64,000 bases of DNA from JAAYHV01 sp964400515 (GCA_964400515.1 CAYNTJ010000008.1:48944-112943), one strand, 5' to 3'; counted from the stretch's first letter, positions 1-9,786 are shown. Notes: generated by a model not told the origin, from the letters alone. Numbers and translations: made by a program.

Positions 1-387
1 ACAGGCAGAAGCTCTTACCCTAGGACCAACATAGGGAATTTCCATCAACTCTAATAGGCCCTGTATATCACCATCTTCGCCATGTTCTCCGTGCAACACC
101 GGAAAAGCACAGTCAATTCTGTGTCTAATTCCATTCTCCGTGATAATTTCTTTTTTACACGGATTAGGATTAACATATATCTCCTGATTATTAATAAGCT
201 TATCCCATTCTCCGCATTTTATATCATCAAGGGACGCATTGGTAAGCAACCATTTACCATCTTTAGTTATGCCTATTTTGAATATTTCATGAGCACTTTT
301 TTCCATCCAACCAAGAACAGTTACTGCAGATTTACATGATATCTCATGTTCGGGTGATTTCCCGCCAAAGATTAATGCTATTTTCAT
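1..387 (-). CDS. ddl: D-alanine--D-alanine ligase, N-terminal part (cut by window edge)
   Basis: The 129 visible codons run off the left edge, so only the N-terminal domain is present. The protein opens MKIALIFGGKSPEHEIS, the glycine-rich FGG-S-EHE-S signature of D-Ala-D-Ala ligases. It later has HGEHGEDGDIQGLLE, the family's HGxxGEDGxxQGxLE motif, followed by IPYVGP. The enzyme joins two D-alanines with ATP for peptidoglycan precursors in the cytoplasm. It sits directly downstream of prmC (2-bp gap), so it is probably co-transcribed with it. In many relatives prfA lies beside prmC; here ddl does. The ATP-grasp domain is outside the window. Confidence 0.92.
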   Translation of the reverse strand, partial: MKIALIFGGKSPEHEISCKSAVTVLGWMEKSAHEIFKIGITKDGKWLLTNASLDDIKCGEWDKLINNQEIYVNPNPCKKEIITENGIRHRIDCAFPVLHGEHGEDGDIQGLLELMEIPYVGPRVRASAC

Positions 388-389
388 AA

Positions 390-1232
390 TTAAGCCTCCC
401 TTTTATATGCTATTACCATTCGATCTTTCTTCGAAAGGTCTTTAAGAACTTTAATATTCTTATAATTTCCGCTATATCCTATCAACTCTTTTAATTCTTC
501 CCCTTGATCATAGCCTATTTCCATGGCTAAAACTCCGTTTGGCTTAAGATGTTTGACCGCTTCCTTAACCAAAGTTCTGTAGAAATCCAAGCCATCATTG
601 CCTCCGTCTAAAGCCAGCAACGGTTCATAATCCCTGACTTCTTTTGCCAAAGTATAAATTACATCCCTTTTAATATATGGCGGGTTAGAAACTATTAAAT
701 CAAATGTACCTTTTATTTTTTCAAACATATCACTCTTTATTACTTTAACATCATTGACCTTGTTTAGTTCAATGTTTTTTTTCGTCATTTGTAATGCCTT
801 ATCACTTATGTCTGCACAAAAAACATTAGCTCCGGTTAATTTTGCCAGGGATATCCCAATTGCTCCGCTTCCACAGCACAGATCCAGCAGCTTAACCTTT
901 TTATCTCCGATTATGCTTACGACCTCTTCCACCAGTTCTTCGGTTTCCCTTCTGGGTATTAGGACATCTTCATTAACCAAAAATGTAAGGCCCATGAATT
1001 CTTGTTTTCCGATTATATGCTGCAAAGGAATTCCTTGGCAACGCTTTTCTATAAGCGATAAATACATTTTGCCAATTCTCTCATCCACATCCTTATCCAT
1101 GCTTAAAAAAAGTTCGCTTAGATTTATATCATAAATATGGCAAAATATGCTTCTTGCGTCTCCCTTGGCATTTTCAATATTACAAGCATTAAGTTTGCTG
1201 TTTCCTTTAGATATCAGTTCCCTTATTGTCAT
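390..1232 (-). CDS. prmC: Peptide chain release factor N5-glutamine methyltransferase
   Basis: PrmC methylates the glutamine of the GGQ motif in release factors RF1 and RF2 using S-adenosylmethionine. The protein has an N-terminal helical domain (about 1-75) with the IPLQHIIGKQEF segment typical of the family. A Rossmann methyltransferase fold follows, with LLDLCCGSGAIGISLA (SAM binding) and VSNPPYI, the catalytic NPPY loop. The ATG at 1232 was chosen over a TTG one codon upstream because AAGGA lies 8 nt before it. The start lies inside the end of the yqhQ gene, so translation is probably coupled. At 280 aa it has normal length. Its usual partner prfA is not next to it. Confidence 0.95.
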   Translation of the reverse strand: MTIRELISKGNSKLNACNIENAKGDARSIFCHIYDINLSELFLSMDKDVDERIGKMYLSLIEKRCQGIPLQHIIGKQEFMGLTFLVNEDVLIPRRETEELVEEVVSIIGDKKVKLLDLCCGSGAIGISLAKLTGANVFCADISDKALQMTKKNIELNKVNDVKVIKSDMFEKIKGTFDLIVSNPPYIKRDVIYTLAKEVRDYEPLLALDGGNDGLDFYRTLVKEAVKHLKPNGVLAMEIGYDQGEELKELIGYSGNYKNIKVLKDLSKKDRMVIAYKREA

Positions 1233-2238
1233 CAATACTATCCTTATCTATGATTATGTTACCATCAAGGTCTGAAATGCCTTCAACGCACGGATAATCA
1301 TCATCCACCAATACCGCTTTAACCGAAACAATAGCCACCTCCAACTGCTTGTTATCAGGTTCTTTTGTGGTTAATTTCTGCAAATATAGCCCAGGTAGAC
1401 TTAAAAACTTAACAACAAAATTATCACTTCGTCCTGCCCATTTTAAAAGTTCAAAGCTAAGACCGGCTACCACAGGAATTAATAAGATTCGAGAAGCTAT
1501 TCTATACAAAAGATTTGGCCAACCCAGCAAAGAAAAAATTATTAAGCTTATTACCATTACAAACATAAGAAAACTCGTTCCGCATCTTGGATGGAGGGTG
1601 TAGAATTGTTTCGCGTTATCAGGCGTCAGCTCCAAATTGTTTTCTAAGCAATGTATCGTTTTATGCTCCGCTCCGTGATATTGAAAAACTCTCTTTATAT
1701 CCTCCATTTTCGATATGAGGATTATATAAGCAACAAACAGTAAAATTCTGAAAATCCCTTCGAACAGATTTAATAAAATGGCGGATTTAGTAAAGATTCC
1801 TATCCAGTTAACTGCCGCTGTAGGAAAAAGTATAAACACCCCCACAGTAAACATCAGGGAAATTATTACAGTAATGACTATTAAAACATTCCATGCACTC
1901 TCTTTGCCAAAACTCTTTTCAAGCCACCTTTCAAATTTAGTTTCACTTTCAGAGCTTTCAACATAGGAAAACTTTTCAAGTATTTCTGCGGACTTCATTA
2001 AGGTTCTTGTACCCGAAACCAAAGCATCCACAAAGGCGTAAACTCCCCTTAGAACCGGAATCTTTGAAATCCTTCCCAACTCTTTATTTTTTTCTGTTTT
2101 AAGATATATTCTGTTGTCCGGAAGTCTGATGGCTATAGCAGTTCTTTCGGAACTCTTCATCATAACCCCTTCCATTATTGCTTGTCCTCCTATCTTAGTA
2201 GGGCAGGCATCTTTAAGAAATATTTTTTTTAAGTCCAT
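1207..2238 (-). CDS. yqhQ: DUF1385 membrane protein (YqhQ family)
   Basis: A member of the DUF1385/YqhQ family, whose biochemical role is not established. The family signatures are clear: IGGQAIMEGVMM near the N-terminus and YHGAEHKTIHCLEN followed by HPRCGTSFL in the middle. The conserved His, Glu and Cys residues could bind metal, which is inference. Several hydrophobic segments between about residues 110 and 270 indicate a polytopic membrane protein. It lies between rho and prmC, its usual position in Firmicutes, and its end overlaps prmC by about 26 nt. The gene for ribosomal protein L31 (rpmE), often found between rho and yqhQ, is absent. Confidence 0.88.
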   Translation of the reverse strand: MDLKKIFLKDACPTKIGGQAIMEGVMMKSSERTAIAIRLPDNRIYLKTEKNKELGRISKIPVLRGVYAFVDALVSGTRTLMKSAEILEKFSYVESSESETKFERWLEKSFGKESAWNVLIVITVIISLMFTVGVFILFPTAAVNWIGIFTKSAILLNLFEGIFRILLFVAYIILISKMEDIKRVFQYHGAEHKTIHCLENNLELTPDNAKQFYTLHPRCGTSFLMFVMVISLIIFSLLGWPNLLYRIASRILLIPVVAGLSFELLKWAGRSDNFVVKFLSLPGLYLQKLTTKEPDNKQLEVAIVSVKAVLVDDDYPCVEGISDLDGNIIIDKDSIDDNKGTDI

Positions 2239-2247
2239 CTCTCACCT

Positions 2248-3426
2248 TTATTCACCTAGTTTTGTTTTCTGAATTATTTTAACAAAATCCTTATTATTCT
2301 TAGTATGGGATATATTATCTATAATCTTCTCCGTAATTTCCTGAACACTACCATTTGACATGGCTCTTCTTATGCTCCACATGACAGCAAATTCATCTTC
2401 GGTGAGCAAAAGATCCTCTCTTCTTGTTCCTGACTTGTTTAATTCGATGGCAGGGAAGATTCTCCTTTCACTTAGCTTTCTATCCAGATGAAGCTCCATA
2501 TTACCGGTTCCCTTGAATTCTTCATATATAACATCATCCATTCTGCTTCCCGTATCCACAAGGGCCGTCGCCAAAATAGTAATGCTGCCTCCTTCTTCTA
2601 TGTTTCTGGCTGCGCCAAAAAACTTTTTAGGAGGATGAAGCGCTCCGGGGTCTAAGCCTCCCGACAAGGTTCTTCCCGATGACGGAACCTCCATGTTATA
2701 TGCCCTTGCCAATCTTGTAATGCTGTCCAAAAGTATAACCACATCCTTACCATGCTCAGCAAGTCTTTTCGCTCTGTTTAAAACCATTTCTGCTACTTTT
2801 ACATGATGGGCAGGGAGCTCATCAAAGGTGGAATAAATTACTTCTCCCCTTGTGAGGGATCTCTTCATATCTGTTACTTCTTCAGGTCTTTCATCCACAA
2901 GGAGCACTATGATTTCAATATCAGGATAATTCTTCTCTAGGCTATGGGCTATCTTTTTTAACAAAACAGTTTTTCCCGCCTTTGGAGGCGCCACTATTAA
3001 TCCCCTTTGACCCTTTCCTATAGGTGCAACCAAATCTATTATCCTGGTGGAAAGCTCTATTGTGGAATCTTCCAGCGTTAATCTTTCCCTTGGGAAAATC
3101 GGTGTTAAGTCGTCAAAATTAGGTCTGTTTTTTGATTCATCAGGGCTCTCATCATTAACTGTAAGAACATAAAGCAGAGCACCAAATCTCTCTCCTTCCT
3201 TGGGAAGCCTTGATATACCTTTTATTTTATCCCCGGTTTTTAATCTGAATCTTCTAATCTGTGCAGGAGAAACATATATATCCTTTTGAGAAGTTAAAAA
3301 GTTATTGAATCTCAGGAATCCAAAGCCACCATCGGCAATATCAAGTATACCCTCTACTTCCGGCCTTTCTTCCTTAGTATTTTCCTCTTCATTTAAATCA
3401 ATTTCATTGTTTTTTTCATCTGTCAT
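2248..3426 (-). CDS. rho: Transcription termination factor Rho
   Basis: Rho is a hexameric RNA helicase that terminates transcription. It has an OB/cold-shock-like RNA-binding domain (about 25-95, GILDIADGGFGFLR) and a RecA-type motor with Walker A PPKAGKT, Walker B VVILLDSITRLARAYN and the GGLDPGALHPPKKFFGAARN region that lines the RNA channel. At 392 aa it is short: the acidic N-terminus leads straight into the OB domain, with no sign of the helical Rho_N domain. The start overlaps the stop of the upstream permease gene as ATGA, so translation is coupled. Activity seems intact because all motor motifs are present. Confidence 0.96.
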   Translation of the reverse strand: MTDEKNNEIDLNEEENTKEERPEVEGILDIADGGFGFLRFNNFLTSQKDIYVSPAQIRRFRLKTGDKIKGISRLPKEGERFGALLYVLTVNDESPDESKNRPNFDDLTPIFPRERLTLEDSTIELSTRIIDLVAPIGKGQRGLIVAPPKAGKTVLLKKIAHSLEKNYPDIEIIVLLVDERPEEVTDMKRSLTRGEVIYSTFDELPAHHVKVAEMVLNRAKRLAEHGKDVVILLDSITRLARAYNMEVPSSGRTLSGGLDPGALHPPKKFFGAARNIEEGGSITILATALVDTGSRMDDVIYEEFKGTGNMELHLDRKLSERRIFPAIELNKSGTRREDLLLTEDEFAVMWSIRRAMSNGSVQEITEKIIDNISHTKNNKDFVKIIQKTKLGE

Positions 3427-4577
3427 AATTTTTCTGGCAATGCCTCTCCTTTCTCATTAATCCTGTTATTTATCCATTCTCTGAACAGCTGATAGAAAAC
3501 TGCCGTTATAGGGATAAACAGAATCATTCCGGCAATTCCAAACAGGCTTCCGCCCACGGTAACCGCCACTAATACCCATACTGAAGGAAGACCCAAGCTG
3601 CTTCCTACCACATGGGGATAAATAATATTTCCTTCAATCTGCTGAAGAATAATTGTTATTATTAAATATGAAATAACTTTAATAGGATCAACTGTAAGTA
3701 TGAATACTGCGCCTATTACAGTTCCTATAATTGCTCCGAAAACCGGAATCAGTGTGGAAAATCCCACAACCACAGCTATAACGGCAGCATAGGGATAATT
3801 AAATATTGTTAGTACGATGAAAAACATCAACCCTGTAATGAGTCCTTCTATGCATTGTCCGCTAAGAAAATTATAGAAAGCCTCATATGTCATCCTTAGA
3901 ATTTTTGTTATCTTATCATTAATTTTCCTTGGGAAAACCGCTGTCAGAACCTTTTTAATCTGTCTGTTTAGATTTTCCTTTTGGGACAATATATAACAGG
4001 CAAAAACAATTCCTATAACCGTGCTAAAGACTGCTCCGGCAACGGATGATACGATATTAACGCCGGAAGATAAAATATCCATGGCGCTTTCCTCAAGCAT
4101 GGTTTCAAGCCTTTGAAAAATCTCGTCAAAGTTTATAGAAATGCTACTTATAAAATCATTAAGGTTTTTATTTCCTTCGGAAACAGTGTTAAGCCAGTTG
4201 ATAAAATCAGGCGCCACATATTTAAGAGAGCTTGCAAAGTTATATAACGATCTTCCAAGTTCCGGTACAACCCACAAAACTGCCAACACCAGTATTGCAA
4301 TTACCAATAATATGGACAGCAGTAAGCTAATAATTCTTGCCCTGGGTTTTTTCTTTTGGGTAAGCGTTCTGCCACCAAACAGCTTGTTTTCTATGGCTAT
4401 CATGGGTACGTTCAATATAAACGCTATTATTCCCCCTATTATGAAGGGTCTAAAAACAGATACGATTAACCCTAAGGACGATATAATGAAGTCTAATCTA
4501 ATTACAAATAATATCAACGCAACGGTAAAGGTTATTAATAAAAGTATTTTTTTCATGTTTTCATTTGTTAATTTCAT
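3423..4577 (-). CDS. AI-2E family transporter (UPF0118 permease)
   Basis: A polytopic inner-membrane protein of the AI-2E/PerM/YtvI family. It has about eight hydrophobic helices, the first pair near residues 8-60. A soluble segment around 110-165 precedes the conserved C-terminal core with FSTLIPVFGAIIGTVIGA and YPHVVGSSLGLPSVWVL. The family is tied variously to autoinducer-2 export and Na+/H+ exchange; the substrate here cannot be read from sequence. AAGGAG lies upstream of the ATG. The gene follows the RND permease by 8 nt and overlaps rho by 4 nt, so the three are probably one transcript, although functions appear unrelated. Confidence 0.88.
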   Translation of the reverse strand: MKLTNENMKKILLLITFTVALILFVIRLDFIISSLGLIVSVFRPFIIGGIIAFILNVPMIAIENKLFGGRTLTQKKKPRARIISLLLSILLVIAILVLAVLWVVPELGRSLYNFASSLKYVAPDFINWLNTVSEGNKNLNDFISSISINFDEIFQRLETMLEESAMDILSSGVNIVSSVAGAVFSTVIGIVFACYILSQKENLNRQIKKVLTAVFPRKINDKITKILRMTYEAFYNFLSGQCIEGLITGLMFFIVLTIFNYPYAAVIAVVVGFSTLIPVFGAIIGTVIGAVFILTVDPIKVISYLIITIILQQIEGNIIYPHVVGSSLGLPSVWVLVAVTVGGSLFGIAGMILFIPITAVFYQLFREWINNRINEKGEALPEKL

Positions 4578-4585
4578 ACTTCTCC

Positions 4586-7500
4586 TTATACGATAATATC
4601 GCTAACATCCAAATCTTTCTCGCTAACATATTTAAACTCTTCGCCATGGAACAAGTCATATATACAAGGAACAATGAACAAGGTCATTAATGTTGCGTAA
4701 ATCAGACCTCCTATGCAGACAATAGCTACAGGCTGCATCATTTCAGTTCCCATCTCTCTACCAAGGGCCATAACAATTAGACCGCATATGGTAGTTAAAC
4801 TTGTCATTAGTATAGGCCTCATCCTAGTGACTCCCGCTTGTATTAGGGCATCTTTTTTTGTTTGTCCCCTTGCCCTTAATTGATTGGCATAATCCACTAA
4901 AACTATTCCATTATTTACAATAATTCCCACCAGCATTACCATTCCTATCATTGCAACAACGCTAAGCTCATTTCCTGTGATTAGCAGGGCAAAGAAGCCT
5001 CCCGTCATGGCTAAAGGTATGGTAAACATTATAATAAACGGGGATTTAAGGGATTGGAATTGGGCTACCATAATTAAATAGATGAAAACAACTCCCAGCA
5101 TAAGCATTAGGCTAAGCTTGTTCATTCCATCCATTACTGTTTCGTTTTCTCCATGAAATTCTATGCTTATGCCCTTCGGCAGATCCAACTCCCCTATGGC
5201 CTTTTCAGCCAAAGAAGTGGTAATGGTTATATTATAGCCTTCTTCTAAAGTTCCTCCTACGGTTATTATCCTGTTTTGATTCTTTCTGTTAATTCTGCTA
5301 AGGGTATTTCTTTCAACAACATCTGACACATCCGACAGCAAAACGCTAACCTCTTCGCCGGTCATGGTTGTTGCATTTATTGTTGTTTTCTCCAGTTCCT
5401 CCCTTGTTATATCATTGTTTTCCTTAGAGGATACCACCACATCATAGCTTTTATCATCAATAAAGATGTCTGTGGCTAATTTCTCATTGTTTAGCTTCTG
5501 ACTTATTGCTCCATATATGGAGGCTATCATAAGGTTATTCTTCATTGCTTCATTCTTATCCACCGTAAAATGTAATTCCGGTTCCGAATCTTCAAGACCA
5601 TTATCGACCTCATATATGCCTTCAACTTCTTCCAGCTTCTTACCAATTTCTAAAGCCGCCTCCTGAAGGTCATAAAGATCAGAGCCTTTGACTTCTATGG
5701 ATATTCCTTCTCCTCCCATAGCAGTGGTAAAATCAGAGACATCTGAACCTTGGGCTGTAATTGTGCTACCTTCAGGTCCTTTGATATCATTAATTTCTTT
5801 TTCAATATCTAAACTTGTTTTATCACTTTCCATATCAATAATCGCATACATGGTCACCCTAGTGTAATCGCTAAGGGTAGTTCCCAGTCCACCCATATTC
5901 CCCCCGGCCATTGAGCCCACATCACTAATGCCCTCTATTGAAGAAATCTTTTCTTCAATCATTGAAGCTTTTTCTTTCATTTCCTCGTATGTCGTTCCTT
6001 CTTCGAAAACAACTTCAACACTGACTTGGGGAGCGTTCATTTCAGGCATAAATATAAACCCTTTGGATAATACTGATGTAGTGCTGATTGCAAGAAGCCC
6101 TGCCGCCAAAGAAAGTACAATCAATTTATGTTTTAATGTCCAAGCCAAGGTCTCCCTATACTTGGTTATAAAAAGGTTTTCTTTTATTGGTTTAGGAGCG
6201 GTGTCAGCCAGTAATTTTACTGACATGGCAGGCACCAATGTAAGCCCTATGATCAAACTTGCTATGAGGGATACCGCCACAGTAATGGCCATGTCGGAAA
6301 AAAGCTGCTTGGTTAATCCTTGAATGAAAATAATAGGTATAAACACAGAAACCGTTGTTAATGTGGACGCCGTAATGGCTCCGGCAACCTGCTTGGCTCC
6401 TGCATAGCACGCTTTAATTATAGGCTGGCCTTCGGCTCTTAATCTATATATGTTTTCTATAACAACAACCGAATTGTCTACTATCATTCCCACTGCCACC
6501 GCAAGGCCTGACAGGGATATCAAATTGATGCTTACTCCAAAAAGATACATCAAGAAAATTGCAAATAGCAGAGAAATAGGTATACTAGCTATTGTTATAA
6601 CCGTTGGTTTAAAATCCTTTAAGAATATAAACAGTATGATTATGGCAAATATCGCTCCGAACAATAAGCTTTTTAATATTGAAGAAATCATAACATTTAT
6701 ATATTCTCCCTGATCCATAAGGGGAACCATGTTCAATCCTTCATATTCTTTTTCAAGCTGGGCAACTTTATTATTAATATTTCCCGAAACCAACGCCGTA
6801 GGGTAATTTGACTGTTTGGAAAACATGAGCATAACACTTGAGTTTCCGTTTAAATTGGCATAAATGGACTCGGTATTATTCTCTATATAAACATCTGCCA
6901 CATCCTTTAATCTTATGTCCTCTACGCTATCCATGCCCAAATGCATAAGCAATAAATCATTTAGATCCTCCATTGATCCCACTTTATCACCAATGCTTAT
7001 TAAGAGTCTATCATTATCTTCTCCTATATAACCTGCGGGCATATCAAAGTTTTGTGCCTTTAACAAACCCACCACTGTATCTATATCTATTTTATCTCCC
7101 AAATCTGCTTGGTTTTTAGCACTTTTCGATTGGGCTTCTATTGTAGATAAGGCATCAGCTAATTTCCCCTGAGCCATCAGCATAGTTTCCTGGGCAGTTA
7201 GCAATTCCGATTTTGTGTATTCTAAAGTTTCCTTTGCTTTAACTAAATCTGCTTCCTGTTGATTCAAATCCCCCTTGAATACATTGTACTGTTCCAAGAT
7301 ATCATCTTGTATTGGTATAGAAGGTGTATTATTTTCCCCTGAATTTTCCGCTAAATCTATTATATTTTTACTAACCTGTATTCCGATTAATCCTTGATTA
7401 ACTTGGTCTAATCCTGTTTGTACCTCGTTTAATCCCTTTTCTGTTTCAGATAGGCCCTGCTCAACCTGAGCCTTTTGTTCTGTTACTTCCTTTTTAGCCT

Positions 7501-8122
7501 TGGCTAAATTGCCATCTATCTCCGATAATATTTTATCATTCAAAGCTTCGATTTTTTCTTTGCTTATGGAAACCATGATTCTTTCTTCCAGTAATCCATT
7601 GGCTTCCACCGACGCAACCCCTGTTACTCCTTCGAAATCATCTAGAAGGTCATCCTCTAAAAACCTTGATAATTCGCCTATATCATATCCTTCATATTCC
7701 ACAGCCATAACATTAACAGGAATCATACTGGGATTTAGCTTTAATATAGTTGAAGTCCCTACCATGTCATCCCAACTCCCTGAAGTCCTATTTATATCCT
7801 GTAAAATATCAAGCACAACATCATCGATATCTGCTTCTTCGCTGAATTCCAGTGTTATTATGGAATAGCTGGAATTTGCAGTCGACTCAACATTTTCTAT
7901 ATTTTCGAGCATCATAAAAGATCTCTCAAGGGGTTTATTTATTTCGCTTTCCACCTTTTCCGGTGTAGAACCCGGGTAGGGGGTCATCACTACAACATAG
8001 GGCAAATCCATCTTAGGGAACAAGTCCGGGACCATTCTCACATAAGATACTATACCCAATATTATAATTATTGTCATAGCCACGAATATTGTATATGGCT
8101 TTTTAACGCTTTGTTTAATCAT
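4586..8122 (-). CDS. RND-family efflux permease (HAE1/AcrB-like) with coiled-coil insertion
   Basis: An 1178-aa RND permease with the usual two-fold layout: TM1 near residues 12-30, a large outer loop, a helix bundle, then a repeat of both. Conserved membrane motifs include VGMIVDNSVVVIENIYR in the first half and VGIIVNNGIVLVDYANQLR in the second. Proton-motive-force-driven export is the family function. A long Glu/Lys/Gln-rich segment (about 185-345) with heptad character interrupts the first porter domain and predicts a coiled coil absent from AcrB. No membrane-fusion protein or outer-membrane channel gene is adjacent. GAGG lies 7 nt before the ATG. It is the promoter-proximal gene of the run to ddl and diverges from aroB. 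Confidence 0.93.
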   Translation of the reverse strand: MIKQSVKKPYTIFVAMTIIIILGIVSYVRMVPDLFPKMDLPYVVVMTPYPGSTPEKVESEINKPLERSFMMLENIENVESTANSSYSIITLEFSEEADIDDVVLDILQDINRTSGSWDDMVGTSTILKLNPSMIPVNVMAVEYEGYDIGELSRFLEDDLLDDFEGVTGVASVEANGLLEERIMVSISKEKIEALNDKILSEIDGNLAKAKKEVTEQKAQVEQGLSETEKGLNEVQTGLDQVNQGLIGIQVSKNIIDLAENSGENNTPSIPIQDDILEQYNVFKGDLNQQEADLVKAKETLEYTKSELLTAQETMLMAQGKLADALSTIEAQSKSAKNQADLGDKIDIDTVVGLLKAQNFDMPAGYIGEDNDRLLISIGDKVGSMEDLNDLLLMHLGMDSVEDIRLKDVADVYIENNTESIYANLNGNSSVMLMFSKQSNYPTALVSGNINNKVAQLEKEYEGLNMVPLMDQGEYINVMISSILKSLLFGAIFAIIILFIFLKDFKPTVITIASIPISLLFAIFLMYLFGVSINLISLSGLAVAVGMIVDNSVVVIENIYRLRAEGQPIIKACYAGAKQVAGAITASTLTTVSVFIPIIFIQGLTKQLFSDMAITVAVSLIASLIIGLTLVPAMSVKLLADTAPKPIKENLFITKYRETLAWTLKHKLIVLSLAAGLLAISTTSVLSKGFIFMPEMNAPQVSVEVVFEEGTTYEEMKEKASMIEEKISSIEGISDVGSMAGGNMGGLGTTLSDYTRVTMYAIIDMESDKTSLDIEKEINDIKGPEGSTITAQGSDVSDFTTAMGGEGISIEVKGSDLYDLQEAALEIGKKLEEVEGIYEVDNGLEDSEPELHFTVDKNEAMKNNLMIASIYGAISQKLNNEKLATDIFIDDKSYDVVVSSKENNDITREELEKTTINATTMTGEEVSVLLSDVSDVVERNTLSRINRKNQNRIITVGGTLEEGYNITITTSLAEKAIGELDLPKGISIEFHGENETVMDGMNKLSLMLMLGVVFIYLIMVAQFQSLKSPFIIMFTIPLAMTGGFFALLITGNELSVVAMIGMVMLVGIIVNNGIVLVDYANQLRARGQTKKDALIQAGVTRMRPILMTSLTTICGLIVMALGREMGTEMMQPVAIVCIGGLIYATLMTLFIVPCIYDLFHGEEFKYVSEKDLDVSDIIV

Positions 8123-8187
8123 TTATATGCCTCATTATTGTTATTTATTTGAATTTATGATAATATTTATTAAGTTAGGAGATTGAG

Positions 8188-9231
8188 ATGAACAAAATTA
8201 CCATTAACACAAATCCATCTTATGATGTAATTATTGAAGATAATTTATTAAACTCAGTGGACAAATATATTTTAGAATATGTAAGCCCATGCAAAGTTTG
8301 TATAATAACCGACAGTACCGTAAATTCCTTATATGCAAATAAGGTAAAGTTTAATTTGGAAAAATCCGGCTTTATAACTTCTAAAGTTGTTTTCCCTCCG
8401 GGAGAGCATTCTAAAAGTTTAGCAAATTACAGCAATATTATTGAAGCCATCGGAAATGAAGGATTAACAAAATCAGACTGCATCATCGCCTTAGGCGGAG
8501 GTGTTGTGGGTGACCTTGCAGGGTTTGTAGCCTCGTCATATATGAGAGGCATAAAATATATTCAAATCCCCACTTCGTATTTAGCAGCTTTAGATTCATC
8601 TGTCGGCGGAAAAACCGGGATAAATCTCCTAAGGGGTAAAAATTTAGTCGGTAGCTTTTGGAATCCCCTTTTAGTACTTTGTGACCCTACGGTATTTAAC
8701 ACTTTACCCACGGTCAAAAGGATGGACGGCATAGCTGAAGCTGTTAAAAATGCCGTAGTTACGGATAAAAACCTCTTGGAACCCATAAAAACCAATTCCT
8801 ACACATATGTTATAGAACGTTGCGTATCCATTAAAAAATCCATTGTAGAGGCGGATCAATATGAAGAAAGTTTAAGACAACTATTAAGCTTTGGACATTT
8901 AATCGGCCATGCCATCGAAAAATTAAGTGGCTACAGCGTTTCCCACGGTCATGCCATAGCGGCCGGAATGGTTTTTGAAGCCAGAGCGGCTTATAAAATG
9001 GGACTTACCGATAACGATATATCCCAAGAATTAACTGAATTACTTGATGATTTGGGCTTTATAACTTCGATTAACTATTCCATTGACAATTTATATGAAT
9101 ATGCAATAATGTCAAAGAGAATAAATAAAAATATGATAAATATAGTAATCCCAGTAGAAATCGGAAAATGTAAGCTTGCTAAGCTGGAATTAAATCGATT
9201 AAAGGAATACTTAACCATGGGCAAAGAGTAG
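8188..9231 (+). CDS. aroB: 3-Dehydroquinate synthase
   Basis: AroB converts DAHP to 3-dehydroquinate, the second step of the shikimate pathway, with NAD+ and a divalent metal. Visible motifs are ALGGGVVGDLAGF (nucleotide binding), PTSYLAALDSSVGGKTGIN, and the metal ligands in GIAEAVKNA (Glu), SFGHLIGHAIE (His) and SHGHAIAAGM (His). Length (347 aa) is normal. TTAGGAG precedes the ATG. It stands alone on the plus strand between two minus-strand operons, with no other aro gene in the window. A terminator hairpin straddles its stop codon. Confidence 0.97.
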   Translation: MNKITINTNPSYDVIIEDNLLNSVDKYILEYVSPCKVCIITDSTVNSLYANKVKFNLEKSGFITSKVVFPPGEHSKSLANYSNIIEAIGNEGLTKSDCIIALGGGVVGDLAGFVASSYMRGIKYIQIPTSYLAALDSSVGGKTGINLLRGKNLVGSFWNPLLVLCDPTVFNTLPTVKRMDGIAEAVKNAVVTDKNLLEPIKTNSYTYVIERCVSIKKSIVEADQYEESLRQLLSFGHLIGHAIEKLSGYSVSHGHAIAAGMVFEARAAYKMGLTDNDISQELTELLDDLGFITSINYSIDNLYEYAIMSKRINKNMINIVIPVEIGKCKLAKLELNRLKEYLTMGKE

Positions 9232-9252
9232 TTACTCTTTGCTGTTTTTTTT
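9221..9252 (+). terminator. Intrinsic terminator of aroB
   Basis: GCAAAGAGTA and TACTCTTTGC form a perfect 10-bp inverted repeat around the aroB stop codon, followed by TG and eight T residues. The stem overlaps the last aroB codons and reaches the stop codon of the converging acetyltransferase gene. The T-run is on the plus strand only, so it mainly ends aroB transcripts. Confidence 0.85.
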
Positions 9253-9777
9253 CATCCATTCTCCTTTGCTGATGGAATAAACAAGGGAATTTCTAGCCTC
9301 CCCCGTATAAGTTCTGGTAGCCATTCTTATTAGGCCCTCGTATTTAAATCCGCATTTTTCTATTACCCTTTGAGATCTTTTATTGACTTCCGATGTATGT
9401 ATAGCCACTATTTCCAACTGAAGTTCTTCAAATGCATATCTAAGAACCTCTTTTGAAGCCTCGGTAATAATACCCTTACCCCAAAATTCATGCTTAAGCC
9501 CATATCCTAATTCTTTACTTAAAATATCAGGTCTTATTCTATCCGGTTCCAAGGCGATATTCCCAATTATCTCTCCGGTTTCCTTAAAAACAATTGCCCA
9601 AGCCGAGACCGGTAAAAGTATCGTTTCCAATATTATTTCGGATTCTTCTACGCTTTCATGGGGCTTCCATCCGGCATGGGGGCCAATATCCGGGTGCTTT
9701 GCATATTCATACAGAGCTTCCGCATCATCTTTGGTCCAGGGTCTAAGCAATAGCCTTTCCGTTTCTAAAACTTTCAT
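9232..9777 (-). CDS. GNAT-family N-acetyltransferase (RimJ/RimL type)
   Basis: A 181-aa acetyltransferase with the RimJ/RimL-like opening LETERLLLRPWTKDDAEALY. An acetyl-CoA binding region follows (YGLKHEFWGKGIITEASKEV, about 92-111), then the IHTSEVNKRSQRVIEKCGF motif of this subgroup. Such enzymes acetylate protein N-termini, antibiotics or small amines; the substrate here is unknown. It is 9 nt downstream of the LTA-synthase-like gene and is the last gene of the long minus-strand run from parA. It converges on aroB with no gap between stops. Confidence 0.85.
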   Translation of the reverse strand: MKVLETERLLLRPWTKDDAEALYEYAKHPDIGPHAGWKPHESVEESEIILETILLPVSAWAIVFKETGEIIGNIALEPDRIRPDILSKELGYGLKHEFWGKGIITEASKEVLRYAFEELQLEIVAIHTSEVNKRSQRVIEKCGFKYEGLIRMATRTYTGEARNSLVYSISKGEWMKKNSKE

Positions 9778-9786
9778 TACAGCTCC

